A stretch of DNA of 37,794 bases from positions 1 to 37,794 of IMG/VR virus record IMGVR_UViG_3300044641_000295. One strand, given 5' to 3'. Source of the DNA: a virus. The notes under the pieces were generated by a model. The model had not been told where the DNA came from. It did not search any database and saw only the letters and a program-made list of their open reading frames with translations. A program made the position numbers and the translations under genes. This document shows, piece after piece, positions 7,260-14,602 of the stretch. Within the stretch, counting starts at the first letter, position 1, and the number at the start of each line of letters is the position of its first letter.

Positions 7260-8384
7260 TTACTGAAGTTTAGAGAGAGCCGCAGACAACTGCGACCCGA
7301 TTTGCAACACTGCTGGGCGGGGGTCATCCTCGCTTGCCAGTGTTGTGCCTGACGACACCGACACGACGAGATCGTCGGGCAGTGCCATCTTGCGCTTTTT
7401 CAGCACCTTCTCTGCTTGAGCAGGGCTGAGTAATTCTTCTGGCTTGAGCAGCTCGGCTCGGGGAACGCCCAAGTCGTGCAGCGCCTCAAGCGCTTTTGTT
7501 TCGTTGGTCCACTGGCGAGCGCCGCGCTTGGCGACCAACTTGTAGCCGGGCACAGGCAAATCCTTCTCAAGCAACTGGAGCGCCAAGCCGCGAAGGTCTT
7601 TGATCCAGTCCTCAAGAAGGTCTGCATTCTTCAGGTATCGGCCCAGCATGTCAACGTCTATTTCTTTCAGTTGCACTTGCAGGGCGCGGTCCACAGCGCC
7701 GGTCATCTTGGGGCAGATAGGCTTGCCTGCGCACCAACGGCAGTGGTCGCCAGATTTCAAAATAGCGTCAGCCGACTGAGCTTGTTTGACGGCTTTGACC
7801 AGCTCTTGCTCGAACTGCGCGATGCGCTCCTTGGTGGTCACCCAGCGCTTGATCATGGGCGGCTGAATGATGACGCATTCAATCTCCGTTGCGCCCTCAA
7901 ACGCCCATGCTGCCTCTGGGGTACGCATACTGGCGGCGGCGTAGAACATTAACTGAGCATTTTCCTCAGCATCAACCACAACGCCATCACCAAACTTCCA
8001 ATCCAAAACCACAGCGCGGTTTCCAATTCGCCCCACAAGGTCAGTAGACCCAAACACGCCAGGCAGTAAGTCGCCGAAGCCAACACGGGTTTCGACTTCA
8101 TACAGCATCTCCTTGTCGGGGTCTACTTCATCCAGCAGCGCCAGCGCTACCATGATCTTTTCGTCGTAGAGTTCTTGTGTCAGGACTTGGCCTTCGTATG
8201 TGCGGCCAATCACGTCAACGCTTTGGTCCTCCAAAATGAAAGCGATTGCATCATGCAGCAACGTGCCACGGTCAGCGTGTTCGCTGGATGGCTTGGGCGG
8301 CATCTTGTTGACAAGCGCCACACTGCCAGGGCAGTTGATGACGCGCTTGGCGGTGCTACCGCCGACGATGTTACTGTGCTGCAT
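7260..8384 (-). CDS. DUF2800 / Cas4-like PD-(D/E)XK nuclease
   Basis: 374 aa. The N-terminus has SNIVGGSTAKRVINCPGS and an ADRGTLLHDAI segment, as in RecB/Cas4-like nucleases. The catalytic core is visible as GSTDLVG followed by VVLDWKFGDG (PD-D/EXK). A cysteine cluster (CRWCAGKPICPK) suggests the Fe-S site found in Cas4-type exonucleases. The ATG has GGAG ten bases upstream and overlaps the end of the small upstream gene. It is a likely exonuclease for recombination or DNA end processing and a partner of the putative ssDNA-binding protein next door. Confidence 0.85.
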   Translation of the reverse strand: MQHSNIVGGSTAKRVINCPGSVALVNKMPPKPSSEHADRGTLLHDAIAFILEDQSVDVIGRTYEGQVLTQELYDEKIMVALALLDEVDPDKEMLYEVETRVGFGDLLPGVFGSTDLVGRIGNRAVVLDWKFGDGVVVDAEENAQLMFYAAASMRTPEAAWAFEGATEIECVIIQPPMIKRWVTTKERIAQFEQELVKAVKQAQSADAILKSGDHCRWCAGKPICPKMTGAVDRALQVQLKEIDVDMLGRYLKNADLLEDWIKDLRGLALQLLEKDLPVPGYKLVAKRGARQWTNETKALEALHDLGVPRAELLKPEELLSPAQAEKVLKKRKMALPDDLVVSVSSGTTLASEDDPRPAVLQIGSQLSAALSKLQ

Positions 8385-8556
8385 CTTCTGTCTCCTGAGT
8401 CAAGGCGATGAGGGCGTCGCGCAGTTGCACTGCCTGCTCTTTTGAAAGCTGTATAGATGTGTAGCCGCAGTGGCGGTTGACGCTGATCCACAAACCGTCG
8501 CAATAATGGCTGACGTTGATGTTGCTGTGTTCAGTGCCTTTGATTTGGTATTCCAT
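8371..8556 (-). CDS. Small hypothetical protein, 61 aa, first gene of replication operon
   Basis: The ATG at 8556 is preceded by AGGACAG. The protein has two Cys and two His in the N-terminal half (SHYCDGLWISVNRHCG) and a helical C-terminus (LSKEQAVQLRDALIAL). That C-terminus resembles a segment I recall in small phage proteins. It overlaps the DUF2800 gene by 14 bases, so the two are probably coupled. Function is unknown. Confidence 0.65.
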   Translation of the reverse strand: MEYQIKGTEHSNINVSHYCDGLWISVNRHCGYTSIQLSKEQAVQLRDALIALTQETEDAAQ

Positions 8557-8652
8557 TTTACTGTCCTGTAGTGTCTACCCGAGATTGGGTGATGCGATCT
8601 TAACACAAGAAAAATTGTTGTGCTAAACTTTTTTTCGTGTATTATTCGTGTC
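8557..8652. promoter_or_regulatory. Divergent promoter region for replication operon and VRR-NUC/helicase block
   Basis: This is the only gap between the leftward and rightward blocks here, and it is AT-rich against its surroundings. Rightward, TTGTGC (8618-8623) and TATTAT (8640-8645) are 16 bases apart, which places the transcript start almost at the ATG at 8653. Leftward, TAAGAT (read on the minus strand, about 8597-8602) is a plausible -10 with only a weak -35. Assignments are by eye. Confidence 0.45.
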
Positions 8653-8928
8653 ATGTTAGAAAAACAAGTCGAAGCCTACCTCATCAAGCGCGTCAAAGAG
8701 CTGGGCGGGCGGGCGTACAAGTTCACCAGCCCCATGCATCGCGGCGTGGCCGACCGGATCGTGTGCCTGCCCAATGGGCAGACGTGGTTTGTTGAGGTTA
8801 AGACCGAGGGCGGCAGGCTGTCGGAGTTGCAGAAGGTCTTCGCCAGTGACATGGCCAAGATGAACCAAAGGTATGTATGTCTGTGGAACAAAGATCAAAT
8901 AGATGGGTGGCTGCGTGAAACTGCGTGA
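8653..8928 (+). CDS. VRR-NUC domain nuclease
   Basis: 91 aa from the ATG at 8653; an upstream GTG at 8620 would only add a non-family extension. The whole protein is one VRR-NUC domain: Glu3 near the start, HRGVADRIV with the catalytic Asp34, and FVEVKTEGGRLSELQ with the E-x-K pair (Glu48, Lys50). Phage VRR-NUC proteins are stand-alone nucleases, often next to SNF2-type helicases as here, and may cut branched DNA. No Shine-Dalgarno is visible and the predicted transcript starts at the ATG, so it may be leaderless. It overlaps the helicase gene by 14 bases. Confidence 0.9.
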   Translation: MLEKQVEAYLIKRVKELGGRAYKFTSPMHRGVADRIVCLPNGQTWFVEVKTEGGRLSELQKVFASDMAKMNQRYVCLWNKDQIDGWLRETA

Positions 8929-10195
8929 CTATCAAGACACAGCGGCTGACTTCTTGTATGAGCATGACCGCGCCATGATCTTGGCCCCGGTGGGTGCTGG
9001 CAAGACAGCCATCACGCTGACGGCCATGCAGGCCATTCTCAAAGACGGCTACGCCATGCGCTTCTTGGTGCTTGCACCCAAGCGCGTCTGCACCGACGTG
9101 TGGCCCGTCGAGCAGCCCAAGTGGGCACCCGGCTGCACTCTGGCCGTGGCCGTGGGCACGCCAGCGCAGCGCAAAGCAGCCCTTAACAGCGGCGCTCAGA
9201 TCATTGTCAGCAACTACGACAACATCCAGTGGCTGGCCGAGCAGAACCTGGCGCACATCAACGCCATCGTGTTTGATGAGCTGACCAAGCTCAAGAACCC
9301 GTCCGGCACCCGGTTCAAGGCGCTGTTCAAGGTCATGGACCCGATCACCGTGCGCTGGGGCCTGACCGGCTCGTTCACCAGCAACGGCTTGGAAGACGTG
9401 TTCGGCCAGTGCAAGATCGTTGACCAGTCGCTGCTCGGCCGCGCCAAGGGTGCGTTCATGCAGCAGTACTTCGTGCTGATCAACAAAGACTTCGGCGAGT
9501 GGGAGCCACGTAAAGGCTCACTGGAGCTGGTCATGCAGCGCATCAAGCCCGCGACGTTTGTGCTGGAGCCTGGCGAGTACAAGGACAAGCTGCCGCCCCT
9601 GCACACGGTCGAAGTGGCCTGCAAGATGGACATGACCGGCTACAACAAGATGAAGAAGGACTTCGTGCTGGACGACGTGGTGGCAATCAACGCTGCTGTC
9701 GTTACGCAAAAGCTCCAGCAGATGTCGTCTGGTTTCCTGTACTCCGACAACGGCCCGATCTGGTTGTCGCCCCACAAGTTTGACCGCCTTGAAGAACTGC
9801 TTGATGAGAACCAACATGCCAACACCCTACTGGTTTACCAATACCAAGAAGAACTTGCCGAAATTAAGCGACGGTTTAAATGGGTTGTCACACTCAATGA
9901 TGACGACGCCATCGAGCGCTGGAACCGAGGTGAGGTCGCCTTGCTTGCCGTCCACCCGAAGTCAGCAGGCCACGGCCTCAACCTCCAGCACGGAGGGCGG
10001 CACATCGTCTTCTTGTCCCTGCCCTGGTCGCTTGAACTGTATGAGCAGACCGTCGGGCGCTTGCATCGTAGCGGCCAGCGGCATGACGTGTGGTGCTACG
10101 TATTTCTGACCGACGCTACTGTCGATCACAAAATCTGGGGCGCGCTGCATGACAAGTTTTCTCTTTCTCAAATCGCCTTGGAGGCACTTAAATGA
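8915..10195 (+). CDS. SNF2-type DEAD/DEAH helicase (ATP-dependent translocase)
   Basis: I favour the GTG at 8915, giving MKLRDYQDTAADFL as family members begin; an ATG four codons upstream is also possible. It is about 426 aa. Motif I is APVGAGKT (24-31). A DELTK-type motif II (VFDELTK) and a LTGSFTSN motif III follow. The second RecA-like domain ends with QTVGRLHRSGQ (motif VI), diagnostic of SNF2-like proteins. It probably remodels or translocates on duplex DNA in replication, together with the VRR-NUC nuclease. It ends four bases into the next small gene. Confidence 0.92.
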   Translation: MKLRDYQDTAADFLYEHDRAMILAPVGAGKTAITLTAMQAILKDGYAMRFLVLAPKRVCTDVWPVEQPKWAPGCTLAVAVGTPAQRKAALNSGAQIIVSNYDNIQWLAEQNLAHINAIVFDELTKLKNPSGTRFKALFKVMDPITVRWGLTGSFTSNGLEDVFGQCKIVDQSLLGRAKGAFMQQYFVLINKDFGEWEPRKGSLELVMQRIKPATFVLEPGEYKDKLPPLHTVEVACKMDMTGYNKMKKDFVLDDVVAINAAVVTQKLQQMSSGFLYSDNGPIWLSPHKFDRLEELLDENQHANTLLVYQYQEELAEIKRRFKWVVTLNDDDAIERWNRGEVALLAVHPKSAGHGLNLQHGGRHIVFLSLPWSLELYEQTVGRLHRSGQRHDVWCYVFLTDATVDHKIWGALHDKFSLSQIALEALK

Positions 10196-10353
10196 AACGA
10201 ATTGACCAATGGAAAGCCAAGCTGCGCGCGGCCAAGTCTGAGCTGCGGCACAAGACGCGCCAGCTCAACGCAGCCCAGCGCACACACGACCGCACGACCA
10301 AACTGATTGAACAACTGGAGAAGAAAATTGAGCTACACCTGGCGAAAACTTAA
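10192..10353 (+). CDS. Small basic coiled-coil protein, 53 aa
   Basis: The ATG overlaps the helicase stop (ATGA) and has GGAGG eleven to seven bases ahead (about 10180-10184). The sequence is Lys/Arg/Gln-rich with heptad spacing (MKRIDQWKAKLRAAKSEL and later LIEQLEKKIEL), so it is one short helix, likely a coiled coil. The next gene starts inside it in another frame. Function is unknown. Confidence 0.6.
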   Translation: MKRIDQWKAKLRAAKSELRHKTRQLNAAQRTHDRTTKLIEQLEKKIELHLAKT

Positions 10354-10519
10354 TGAAGTGCTGGCACTGCTGCCAGAGACCGACGTCAAGGCGCTGCTGG
10401 ACTCTGAGATGGCTGGCCCTCGCCGCGTCAAGGTGATCGAGCGCCTGCACCAGCGCTACAACACGCTGCGTGTGGCCAGAGAGAGGGCCGAGCTGATGGC
10501 GCTGGCCACCAAATCATGA
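10328..10519 (+). CDS. Small hypothetical protein, 63 aa
   Basis: The frame is open from 10307, but the TTG at 10328 has GGAG (10317-10320) at the right distance and gives a protein starting MSYTWRKLNEVLALLP. The body is helical and basic (GPRRVKVIERLHQRYNTLRVARERAEL). Its stop overlaps the next ATG (ATGA at 10516). It may bind nucleic acid (inference). A GTG at 10358 is an alternative start. Confidence 0.55.
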   Translation: MSYTWRKLNEVLALLPETDVKALLDSEMAGPRRVKVIERLHQRYNTLRVARERAELMALATKS

Positions 10520-10716
10520 ACAGGTTTGAGGCGTGGGAAGCGCACAACCTGGCCAAGTTTGCCCAAGACGCCGCCAAGCGGTTGTCTGAGCAAGACGAGC
10601 TGATCGAGAGTCTGCAAGAGGACTTGAAGACAGCGATCCGTGCCTACCGGCACTTAGTAATCGAAAGAGCAAATCATGACAATACCGTGGATTCCAGTAG
10701 GACACCCAGACTTTAA
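10516..10716 (+). CDS. Small helical hypothetical protein, 66 aa
   Basis: It starts at the ATGA overlap with the preceding gene. It is mostly one long amphipathic helix (LAKFAQDAAKRLSEQDELIESL) with an irregular C-terminus. It overlaps the next ORF by 41 bases. No family is recognised; one of a row of very small genes behind the helicase. Confidence 0.55.
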   Translation: MNRFEAWEAHNLAKFAQDAAKRLSEQDELIESLQEDLKTAIRAYRHLVIERANHDNTVDSSRTPRL

Positions 10717-10849
10717 ATGGAGCAGCGGCTCCGATGTGCAGGCGCTGTGGCGCAAGTACGGCTGGACACCGCCCAGCGAGAAGATCACGCCCCCGCCAGT
10801 GGTCAATAAAGAACCCGAGTGGGTAAATGTGGTGCGGAGGATCAAATGA
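10676..10849 (+). CDS. Small hypothetical protein, 57 aa
   Basis: ATG at 10676, with a weak purine-rich AAAGAG upstream (10664-10669). The protein begins MTIPWIPVGHPDFKW and contains ALWRKYGWTPPSE, a Trp/Pro-rich style seen in small phage proteins. Its stop overlaps the next gene as ATGA, which supports it as real. Function is unknown. Confidence 0.6.
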   Translation: MTIPWIPVGHPDFKWSSGSDVQALWRKYGWTPPSEKITPPPVVNKEPEWVNVVRRIK

Positions 10850-11073
10850 AAACAACGATAGACATGGCCCGTGAAGTCAAGATGCCCTATGACTTTGTGA
10901 CGGGTGAGCCAATCAACCTTGAAAAGTTGAAAGCCTTTGAAGCCCTTGTCCGTGCTGATGAGCGTGAGGCGTGTGCAAAGGCGTGTGATAAACGGTACAT
11001 GGGCGATAACAACCGCGAAGATATGGAGGCAAAACGATGCGCCGCCGCCATCCGAGCAAGGGGGAACACATGA
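10846..11073 (+). CDS. Small hypothetical phage protein with EREACAK motif, 75 aa
   Basis: The ATG at 10846 is preferred over an upstream GTG because GGAGG (10836-10840) is well placed and it overlaps the previous stop as ATGA. The sequence has ADEREACAKACD followed by a CAAAIRAR ending. This arrangement recurs in short phage early proteins of unknown function. The three cysteines are conserved in that style but not obviously metal-binding. Confidence 0.7.
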   Translation: MKTTIDMAREVKMPYDFVTGEPINLEKLKAFEALVRADEREACAKACDKRYMGDNNREDMEAKRCAAAIRARGNT

Positions 11074-11780
11074 CCACCCAACTTATTCGTTCCTCAATGA
11101 AATTGATGGCTGACGCTGGAGTCGATATTGTTGACATGAAATGGTTTGACATGACTGGCGCAGTTGGAGATAAGCAAAGAGCCAACCTTGATCCGGTGAT
11201 GACGCATAGACCACCGTTCAACAAATGTTTTGTTGCGTGGCAGGGTAAGACAAGCCACCACCCAAGCTACGAGGTTTTGATGCTGGTGGCGGGAGAAGAC
11301 CCAGACGAGGGTATTTCTGTGTCCATGTGGAAAGGCCCATCTGGAACACGTTTGCGCCCCATCCCTGCAATGTTTTACTTCATTGAAGGTGACCAGATTC
11401 GATATGGTTCCGTCAACGAAGATGAACCCGTAGACAAAGAGCTTGCTGAGTTGATGTTGGCGCAACTTGGAGCGTGGTACGGGGCTATGGATAGTCGCAT
11501 GGAGGCATACACCCCATCGGTGCGCGACACGTTCACCAACCGCCGCAAGATTCAGCAAGGGAAATTGCCAACCTACGACTGGACAACGGTCTGGATTGAG
11601 CCAGCAAAACCTCGATCAGAGGGTAAGGGGGGTACACACGCATCACCTCGCTTGCATGACCGCCGTGGTCATTTGCGGAGGCTTGCAAGTGGTAAGAATG
11701 TCTGGGTGAAGTCTTGCAAGGTGGGAGATGCCAGCAAAGGTGCGATATTTCACGACTACGCTATTAAGGAGAACACATGA
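11070..11780 (+). CDS. Hypothetical phage protein, 236 aa
   Basis: Start at 11070, where ATGA overlaps the preceding stop and AGGGGG lies just upstream. The N-terminal two thirds looks like a mixed alpha/beta globular domain. The C-terminal 55 residues (HASPRLHDRRGHLRRL, then SGKNVWVKSCKVGD and a GAIFHDYAI end) match a tail I recall from several uncharacterised phage proteins. The histidine/arginine-rich stretch suggests nucleic-acid or metal contact. No enzymatic motif is recognised. Confidence 0.7.
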   Translation: MTTQLIRSSMKLMADAGVDIVDMKWFDMTGAVGDKQRANLDPVMTHRPPFNKCFVAWQGKTSHHPSYEVLMLVAGEDPDEGISVSMWKGPSGTRLRPIPAMFYFIEGDQIRYGSVNEDEPVDKELAELMLAQLGAWYGAMDSRMEAYTPSVRDTFTNRRKIQQGKLPTYDWTTVWIEPAKPRSEGKGGTHASPRLHDRRGHLRRLASGKNVWVKSCKVGDASKGAIFHDYAIKENT

Positions 11781-11884
11781 CCTGTAAACACCGCTGGGAG
11801 CCGACCAACTTCGGCATCAAGTACCACTACCAATGCGTCCGATGCGCCCAAGTGGCGTGGGCTACGCTGAAGGAAAAAGAATGA
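11777..11884 (+). CDS. Mini zinc-ribbon protein, 35 aa
   Basis: ATG at 11777 with AAGGAG eleven to six bases upstream, overlapping the previous stop as ATGA. The 35 residues contain CKH (3-5) and CVRC (20-23), spaced as a single treble-clef or zinc-ribbon knuckle. Its stop overlaps the next ATG. It is too short for automatic callers, but the ribosome-binding site and double overlap make it convincing. Confidence 0.65.
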   Translation: MTCKHRWEPTNFGIKYHYQCVRCAQVAWATLKEKE

Positions 11885-12093
11885 AATGCAAATGCCATCC
11901 CGATTCGCCCTTCCTGTGGGCCAGTAATCCACGCCCCAGCATGTTCGCCAATGATGTGTATTTCCGGCCCAAGAAGACGCAGGTGTACGACAACCTCTCC
12001 AGAGAAGAAAACGTCGTGGCCTACAAACAGTTCAGCATCCACAGCCGCGCCCACCCCAAGATTAAGCCGCAACTAAACAAGCATGAGCTATGA
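11881..12093 (+). CDS. Small Cys/His protein, 70 aa
   Basis: The ATG at 11881 overlaps the stop of the zinc-ribbon gene (ATGA); the frame is open upstream but that part overlaps coding DNA. It starts MKCKCHPDSPFLWAS, where the CKCH cluster may hold a metal. The remainder is basic and polar, with a SREENVVAYKQFSIHSRAHPK region. Its stop overlaps the next gene. Function is unknown. Confidence 0.6.
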   Translation: MKCKCHPDSPFLWASNPRPSMFANDVYFRPKKTQVYDNLSREENVVAYKQFSIHSRAHPKIKPQLNKHEL

Positions 12094-12260
12094 AATGCCC
12101 GCAATGCAAAACATGGGCTGAAGTGCTTGAGACACGCACCCGTAAGACCGATGGTGTGGTAACGCGCCGTTATGAGTGCGCCAACTTGCACCGCTTTTCA
12201 ACCGAAGAGCGTGTGAGGGTTAGGACAGAAACAGCGCGATCTCAGCCTCTCGACGCCTAA
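12090..12260 (+). CDS. NrdR-like zinc-ribbon protein, 56 aa
   Basis: It starts in an ATGA overlap. The N-terminus CPQCKTWAEVLETRTRK, then VTRRYECANLHRF, is the zinc-ribbon pattern of short phage proteins that resemble the NrdR zinc domain (two Cys-x-x-Cys/His pairs around a beta hairpin). It probably binds nucleic acid. It is the last rightward gene. Its final 41 bases overlap the 3' end of the leftward lysozyme gene, and no terminator is seen between the two convergent blocks. Confidence 0.7.
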   Translation: MKCPQCKTWAEVLETRTRKTDGVVTRRYECANLHRFSTEERVRVRTETARSQPLDA

Positions 12261-12726
12261 CCAGACCTGGCAGCACCTTGCCGCCGCCCTTGGTCCACAT
12301 GCGGAATGCTGCGGCTGCGCCTTCCCAATCACCCCGGTTGGCCTTCATGCGGATAGTGCTGCGCTGCAAGTTGCCTAATCCAAAATTGAAGGAAATAGAT
12401 ACCAGAGCGTCAAAAGCGCCTTGACGGCCAGCAGCGCCGGGAACAAGTCGAAGAACACCGCGTTCAAAAGTCTCGACGTCCACACGGAATAGTTCATCAA
12501 TCTCTTCTTTCGTCCAAACACGGTTGTCCTCCGGTTTCAGCGGCATCTCTTTGCGGATCATGGGCACGTCCTTGCCTTCAACGCGCACCACGGGGAGTCT
12601 GATCTGCTCTTGGTACAGGACGTGGCCGTAGCCAATCGTCCAGATGTGCGCTGGGCAAAGGTAGGGCCGAGAGCGCTTGCCCTCGAACCGATGCATCAGG
12701 TCTTCACCTGCCTTGCTCAGCTTCAC
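12220..12726 (-). CDS. Endolysin, GH24 lysozyme (muramidase)
   Basis: 168 aa from the GTG at 12726, which overlaps the holin stop as GTGA and has GGAG six bases upstream. Catalytic residues are Glu15 (HRFEG), Cys24 and Thr30 (WTIGYGH), the E-x8-(D/C)-x5-T triad of T4/P21-type lysozymes with Cys in the middle position. The C-terminal half has VSISFNFGLGNLQ and LPGLVRRREAEIALF, as in the family. No signal-anchor is present, so release depends on the neighbouring holin. It cleaves peptidoglycan at the end of infection. Confidence 0.93.
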   Translation of the reverse strand: MKLSKAGEDLMHRFEGKRSRPYLCPAHIWTIGYGHVLYQEQIRLPVVRVEGKDVPMIRKEMPLKPEDNRVWTKEEIDELFRVDVETFERGVLRLVPGAAGRQGAFDALVSISFNFGLGNLQRSTIRMKANRGDWEGAAAAFRMWTKGGGKVLPGLVRRREAEIALFLS

Positions 12727-13250
12727 TTCTTGCTCCAAGTGCGCGACCCAAACCAAAACCCTAGTATGCCGCCCAGCATAGCCATTTCGTCAGAGCTGAA
12801 GATGATGTCGGAGTAGCGGACCACATCATCAATGCTGGTGATCAAACCGGGGTGGTTCCACAAGTACCAAGCCATGAAGGCGTTGATTGCCACAAGCTCC
12901 AGAACGAAGATGTACGTCACTGTGGGGCGCACAGTGCCCACGTAGCTGGCAACCCATGTGGATGCCTTGGCGAGCACGGCCTTATCGTGGTCCTGAGCGC
13001 CCTTGACCATCTCGGCTTCAGCCTCGGCCATCTGCGCTTGGGTTTGCATGGCGACTTGCTCAGTGCGGATTTCCTCAACACGAGCTTGCGCAGCAAAGCC
13101 AGCAGCGGCCAGTTGCAGCTCGCGCTCGGTCTGGACTTGGGCCAGCCGCAGCTCATGCGCTTGGTCGGCCTTATTTTGGAAATACTCCAGCAGCTTGGGC
13201 AGGCCGGAGATCAGTAGACCCCCGAGTGTTGAAAACAGTGAAAGCATCAA
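12723..13250 (-). CDS. Holin-like membrane protein (GTA/3TM holin type)
   Basis: 175 aa. A short hydrophobic N-terminus (LFSTLGGLLISGLPKLL) is followed by a charged, Gln/Ala/Glu-rich coiled coil (about 25-90). Two hydrophobic stretches follow (around TYIFVLELVAINAFMAWYLW and MLGGILGFWFGSRTW). The RPTV...FGSRTWSKK ending is typical of the GTA_holin_3TM family. It is coupled to the lysozyme by a GTGA overlap and should make the membrane lesion that frees it. Confidence 0.8.
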   Translation of the reverse strand: MMLSLFSTLGGLLISGLPKLLEYFQNKADQAHELRLAQVQTERELQLAAAGFAAQARVEEIRTEQVAMQTQAQMAEAEAEMVKGAQDHDKAVLAKASTWVASYVGTVRPTVTYIFVLELVAINAFMAWYLWNHPGLITSIDDVVRYSDIIFSSDEMAMLGGILGFWFGSRTWSKK

Positions 13251-13855
13251 TTTCCCCTTTTGGTTAACATGGCGCTGGCGATTTCCAGCATGAATTTTAC
13301 TTGGTCGATGTTCTCAGGCTGCTGCGCCCAGCCCACCGTAATCTGCCCGACAAAGCGGTGCGAGTCTGGGGGCACACTCACCCGGCAGGTGTACCCCACA
13401 CCTTTATCCAAGTACCACAGCCCAACCTCAGACTGCGCGTAGCGGTACTCCCCACAAGGAATCTCGTTGGTCATCAGCCTGACCACATCGGCATTGTTGG
13501 CCGAGTTCTGGCTGAAAAGCCCTACGTCGATGTCTTCAATAGCCTTGTCCCGGCCGTCCTTCGTGTAGGCCCGGTACAGCACCCGGCTATTGAACAAAGG
13601 GTTGACCTTGAATACCGCCACCACCGTAGCTCCCGTCTTCTTAAGCAGCATGGAGCTTGCGTCATCAGCCCTTGAGGTGTTGATCTCCGGCAGCTTCTTG
13701 GACTCCTTGTAGGCATCGCGCATGAACTCTTGGTTCTGCCACAGGAAGTAACCGGCAAAAGCCACCACACCCATGACAAGGATGGCGAACAGCTTAAACG
13801 GGCTGTCTACGTAGGTCAACACCCTATCAACAACGGACGCTGGTTTGTCGCTCAT
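13247..13855 (-). CDS. Single-pass membrane protein in lysis cassette, 202 aa
   Basis: One N-terminal transmembrane helix (around FKLFAILVMGVVAFAGYFLW, residues 21-40), then a large soluble, probably periplasmic, domain with two cysteines that could form a disulphide. It overlaps the holin gene by four bases (ATGA). It may be a lysis accessory (spanin-like or holin regulator); the topology fits but no spanin signature such as a lipobox is seen. The family name is unknown to me. Confidence 0.65.
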   Translation of the reverse strand: MSDKPASVVDRVLTYVDSPFKLFAILVMGVVAFAGYFLWQNQEFMRDAYKESKKLPEINTSRADDASSMLLKKTGATVVAVFKVNPLFNSRVLYRAYTKDGRDKAIEDIDVGLFSQNSANNADVVRLMTNEIPCGEYRYAQSEVGLWYLDKGVGYTCRVSVPPDSHRFVGQITVGWAQQPENIDQVKFMLEIASAMLTKRGN

Positions 13856-14298
13856 CTCAGGTGATTCATGTATATGATGAAGCCGCCGACCAGAAGGCCA
13901 GCAAGCACGATTACGGCCAAGCCGATGGCAATGTACTCTGCTAGGTCTTCAAGCTCTTGCTGCCGCCTTTTGGCTTCTTTGGCGGCTGCTTCCTTGGCCT
14001 CCCTGCGCTTACGCGCCGCTGCCGCTTGAAACTTCACCCAGTCATTCCACATGCCCGGACGGCCAGCGTAAACCATGCGCTCACGAAGCTCATCTTCTTG
14101 CTGCTTGAGTTGCTCAAGCGCCATGAACTCCTCAAGGTCTGACCCGCCGCCCTTCTTGGTGGCTGACTCCTGAATCTTGGCTTTGTTGTCAAAGTAGTCA
14201 AAGACCCGTGAGCCGAGTTGATGCAGCTCTTTGCCGTTTGCCAGTGCGCCCTTTATTACTGCGAAGGCCGCATTCGCCGCTGCAATCTCTGCCAACAT
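13852..14298 (-). CDS. Tail-anchored coiled-coil membrane protein, about 148 aa
   Basis: The ATG at 14298 is favoured (AGGTGA six bases upstream); a GTG three codons earlier is the alternative. An Ala-rich amphipathic N-terminus is followed by a long charged helix (KRREAKEAAAKEAKRRQQEL) and a C-terminal transmembrane segment (IGLAVIVLAGLLVGGFIIYM). Its stop overlaps the next gene. Its place in the lysis group suggests a membrane or lysis role, not demonstrated. Confidence 0.65.
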   Translation of the reverse strand: MLAEIAAANAAFAVIKGALANGKELHQLGSRVFDYFDNKAKIQESATKKGGGSDLEEFMALEQLKQQEDELRERMVYAGRPGMWNDWVKFQAAAARKRREAKEAAAKEAKRRQQELEDLAEYIAIGLAVIVLAGLLVGGFIIYMNHLR

Positions 14299-14303
14299 AC
14301 CTA

Positions 14304-14396
14304 TCACCTAAACAACGGGATGACAATGTAGGCGCACCAGATGACGAGCCCGATTAAAAGGGCCGCAGCAATGAAGCTAACGGCCCAGTCTTTCAT
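14304..14396 (-). CDS. 30-aa transmembrane micro-protein
   Basis: The ATG at 14396 overlaps the stop of the upstream gene (ATGA), and its own stop touches the next gene. The peptide MKDWAVSFIAAALLIGLVIW plus a short tail is essentially one membrane helix with a charged N-terminus and a final Arg. It is too short for standard gene callers. Position and topology suggest a lysis helper such as a mini-holin or pinholin partner. Confidence 0.6.
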   Translation of the reverse strand: MKDWAVSFIAAALLIGLVIWCAYIVIPLFR

Positions 14397-14602
14397 AGCC
14401 CGAAGAGTTTCTTGACCATCTCAGCCGCAACACCGGGGCCAAGAAGAACGGCAGCGATCACCGCGTAAAGCAGATACTCAATCTTGGTCATGCGCTTGGA
14501 GCCGGACTCAAAAGACTTTTGGATGGCCTCGTAGCGATGAGCGCACACTTGCTCATGTGTTGACAGACGAGCGTCTGTCGCACTGATCTGATCACTCATC
14601 AT
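14393..14602 (-). CDS. Small tail-anchored membrane protein, 69 aa (XhlA-like topology)
   Basis: A helical polar N-terminus (residues 1-42, with STHEQVCAHRYEAIQKSF) is followed by one hydrophobic helix (IEYLLYAVIAAVLLGPGVAA) and a short amphipathic tail. This layout resembles haemolysin XhlA-type holin helpers. Two in-frame ATGs (14602 and 14599) are possible; the first overlaps the upstream stop as TAATG. With the genes after it, it forms a cluster of five membrane proteins ahead of the lysozyme. Confidence 0.65.
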   Translation of the reverse strand: MMSDQISATDARLSTHEQVCAHRYEAIQKSFESGSKRMTKIEYLLYAVIAAVLLGPGVAAEMVKKLFGL

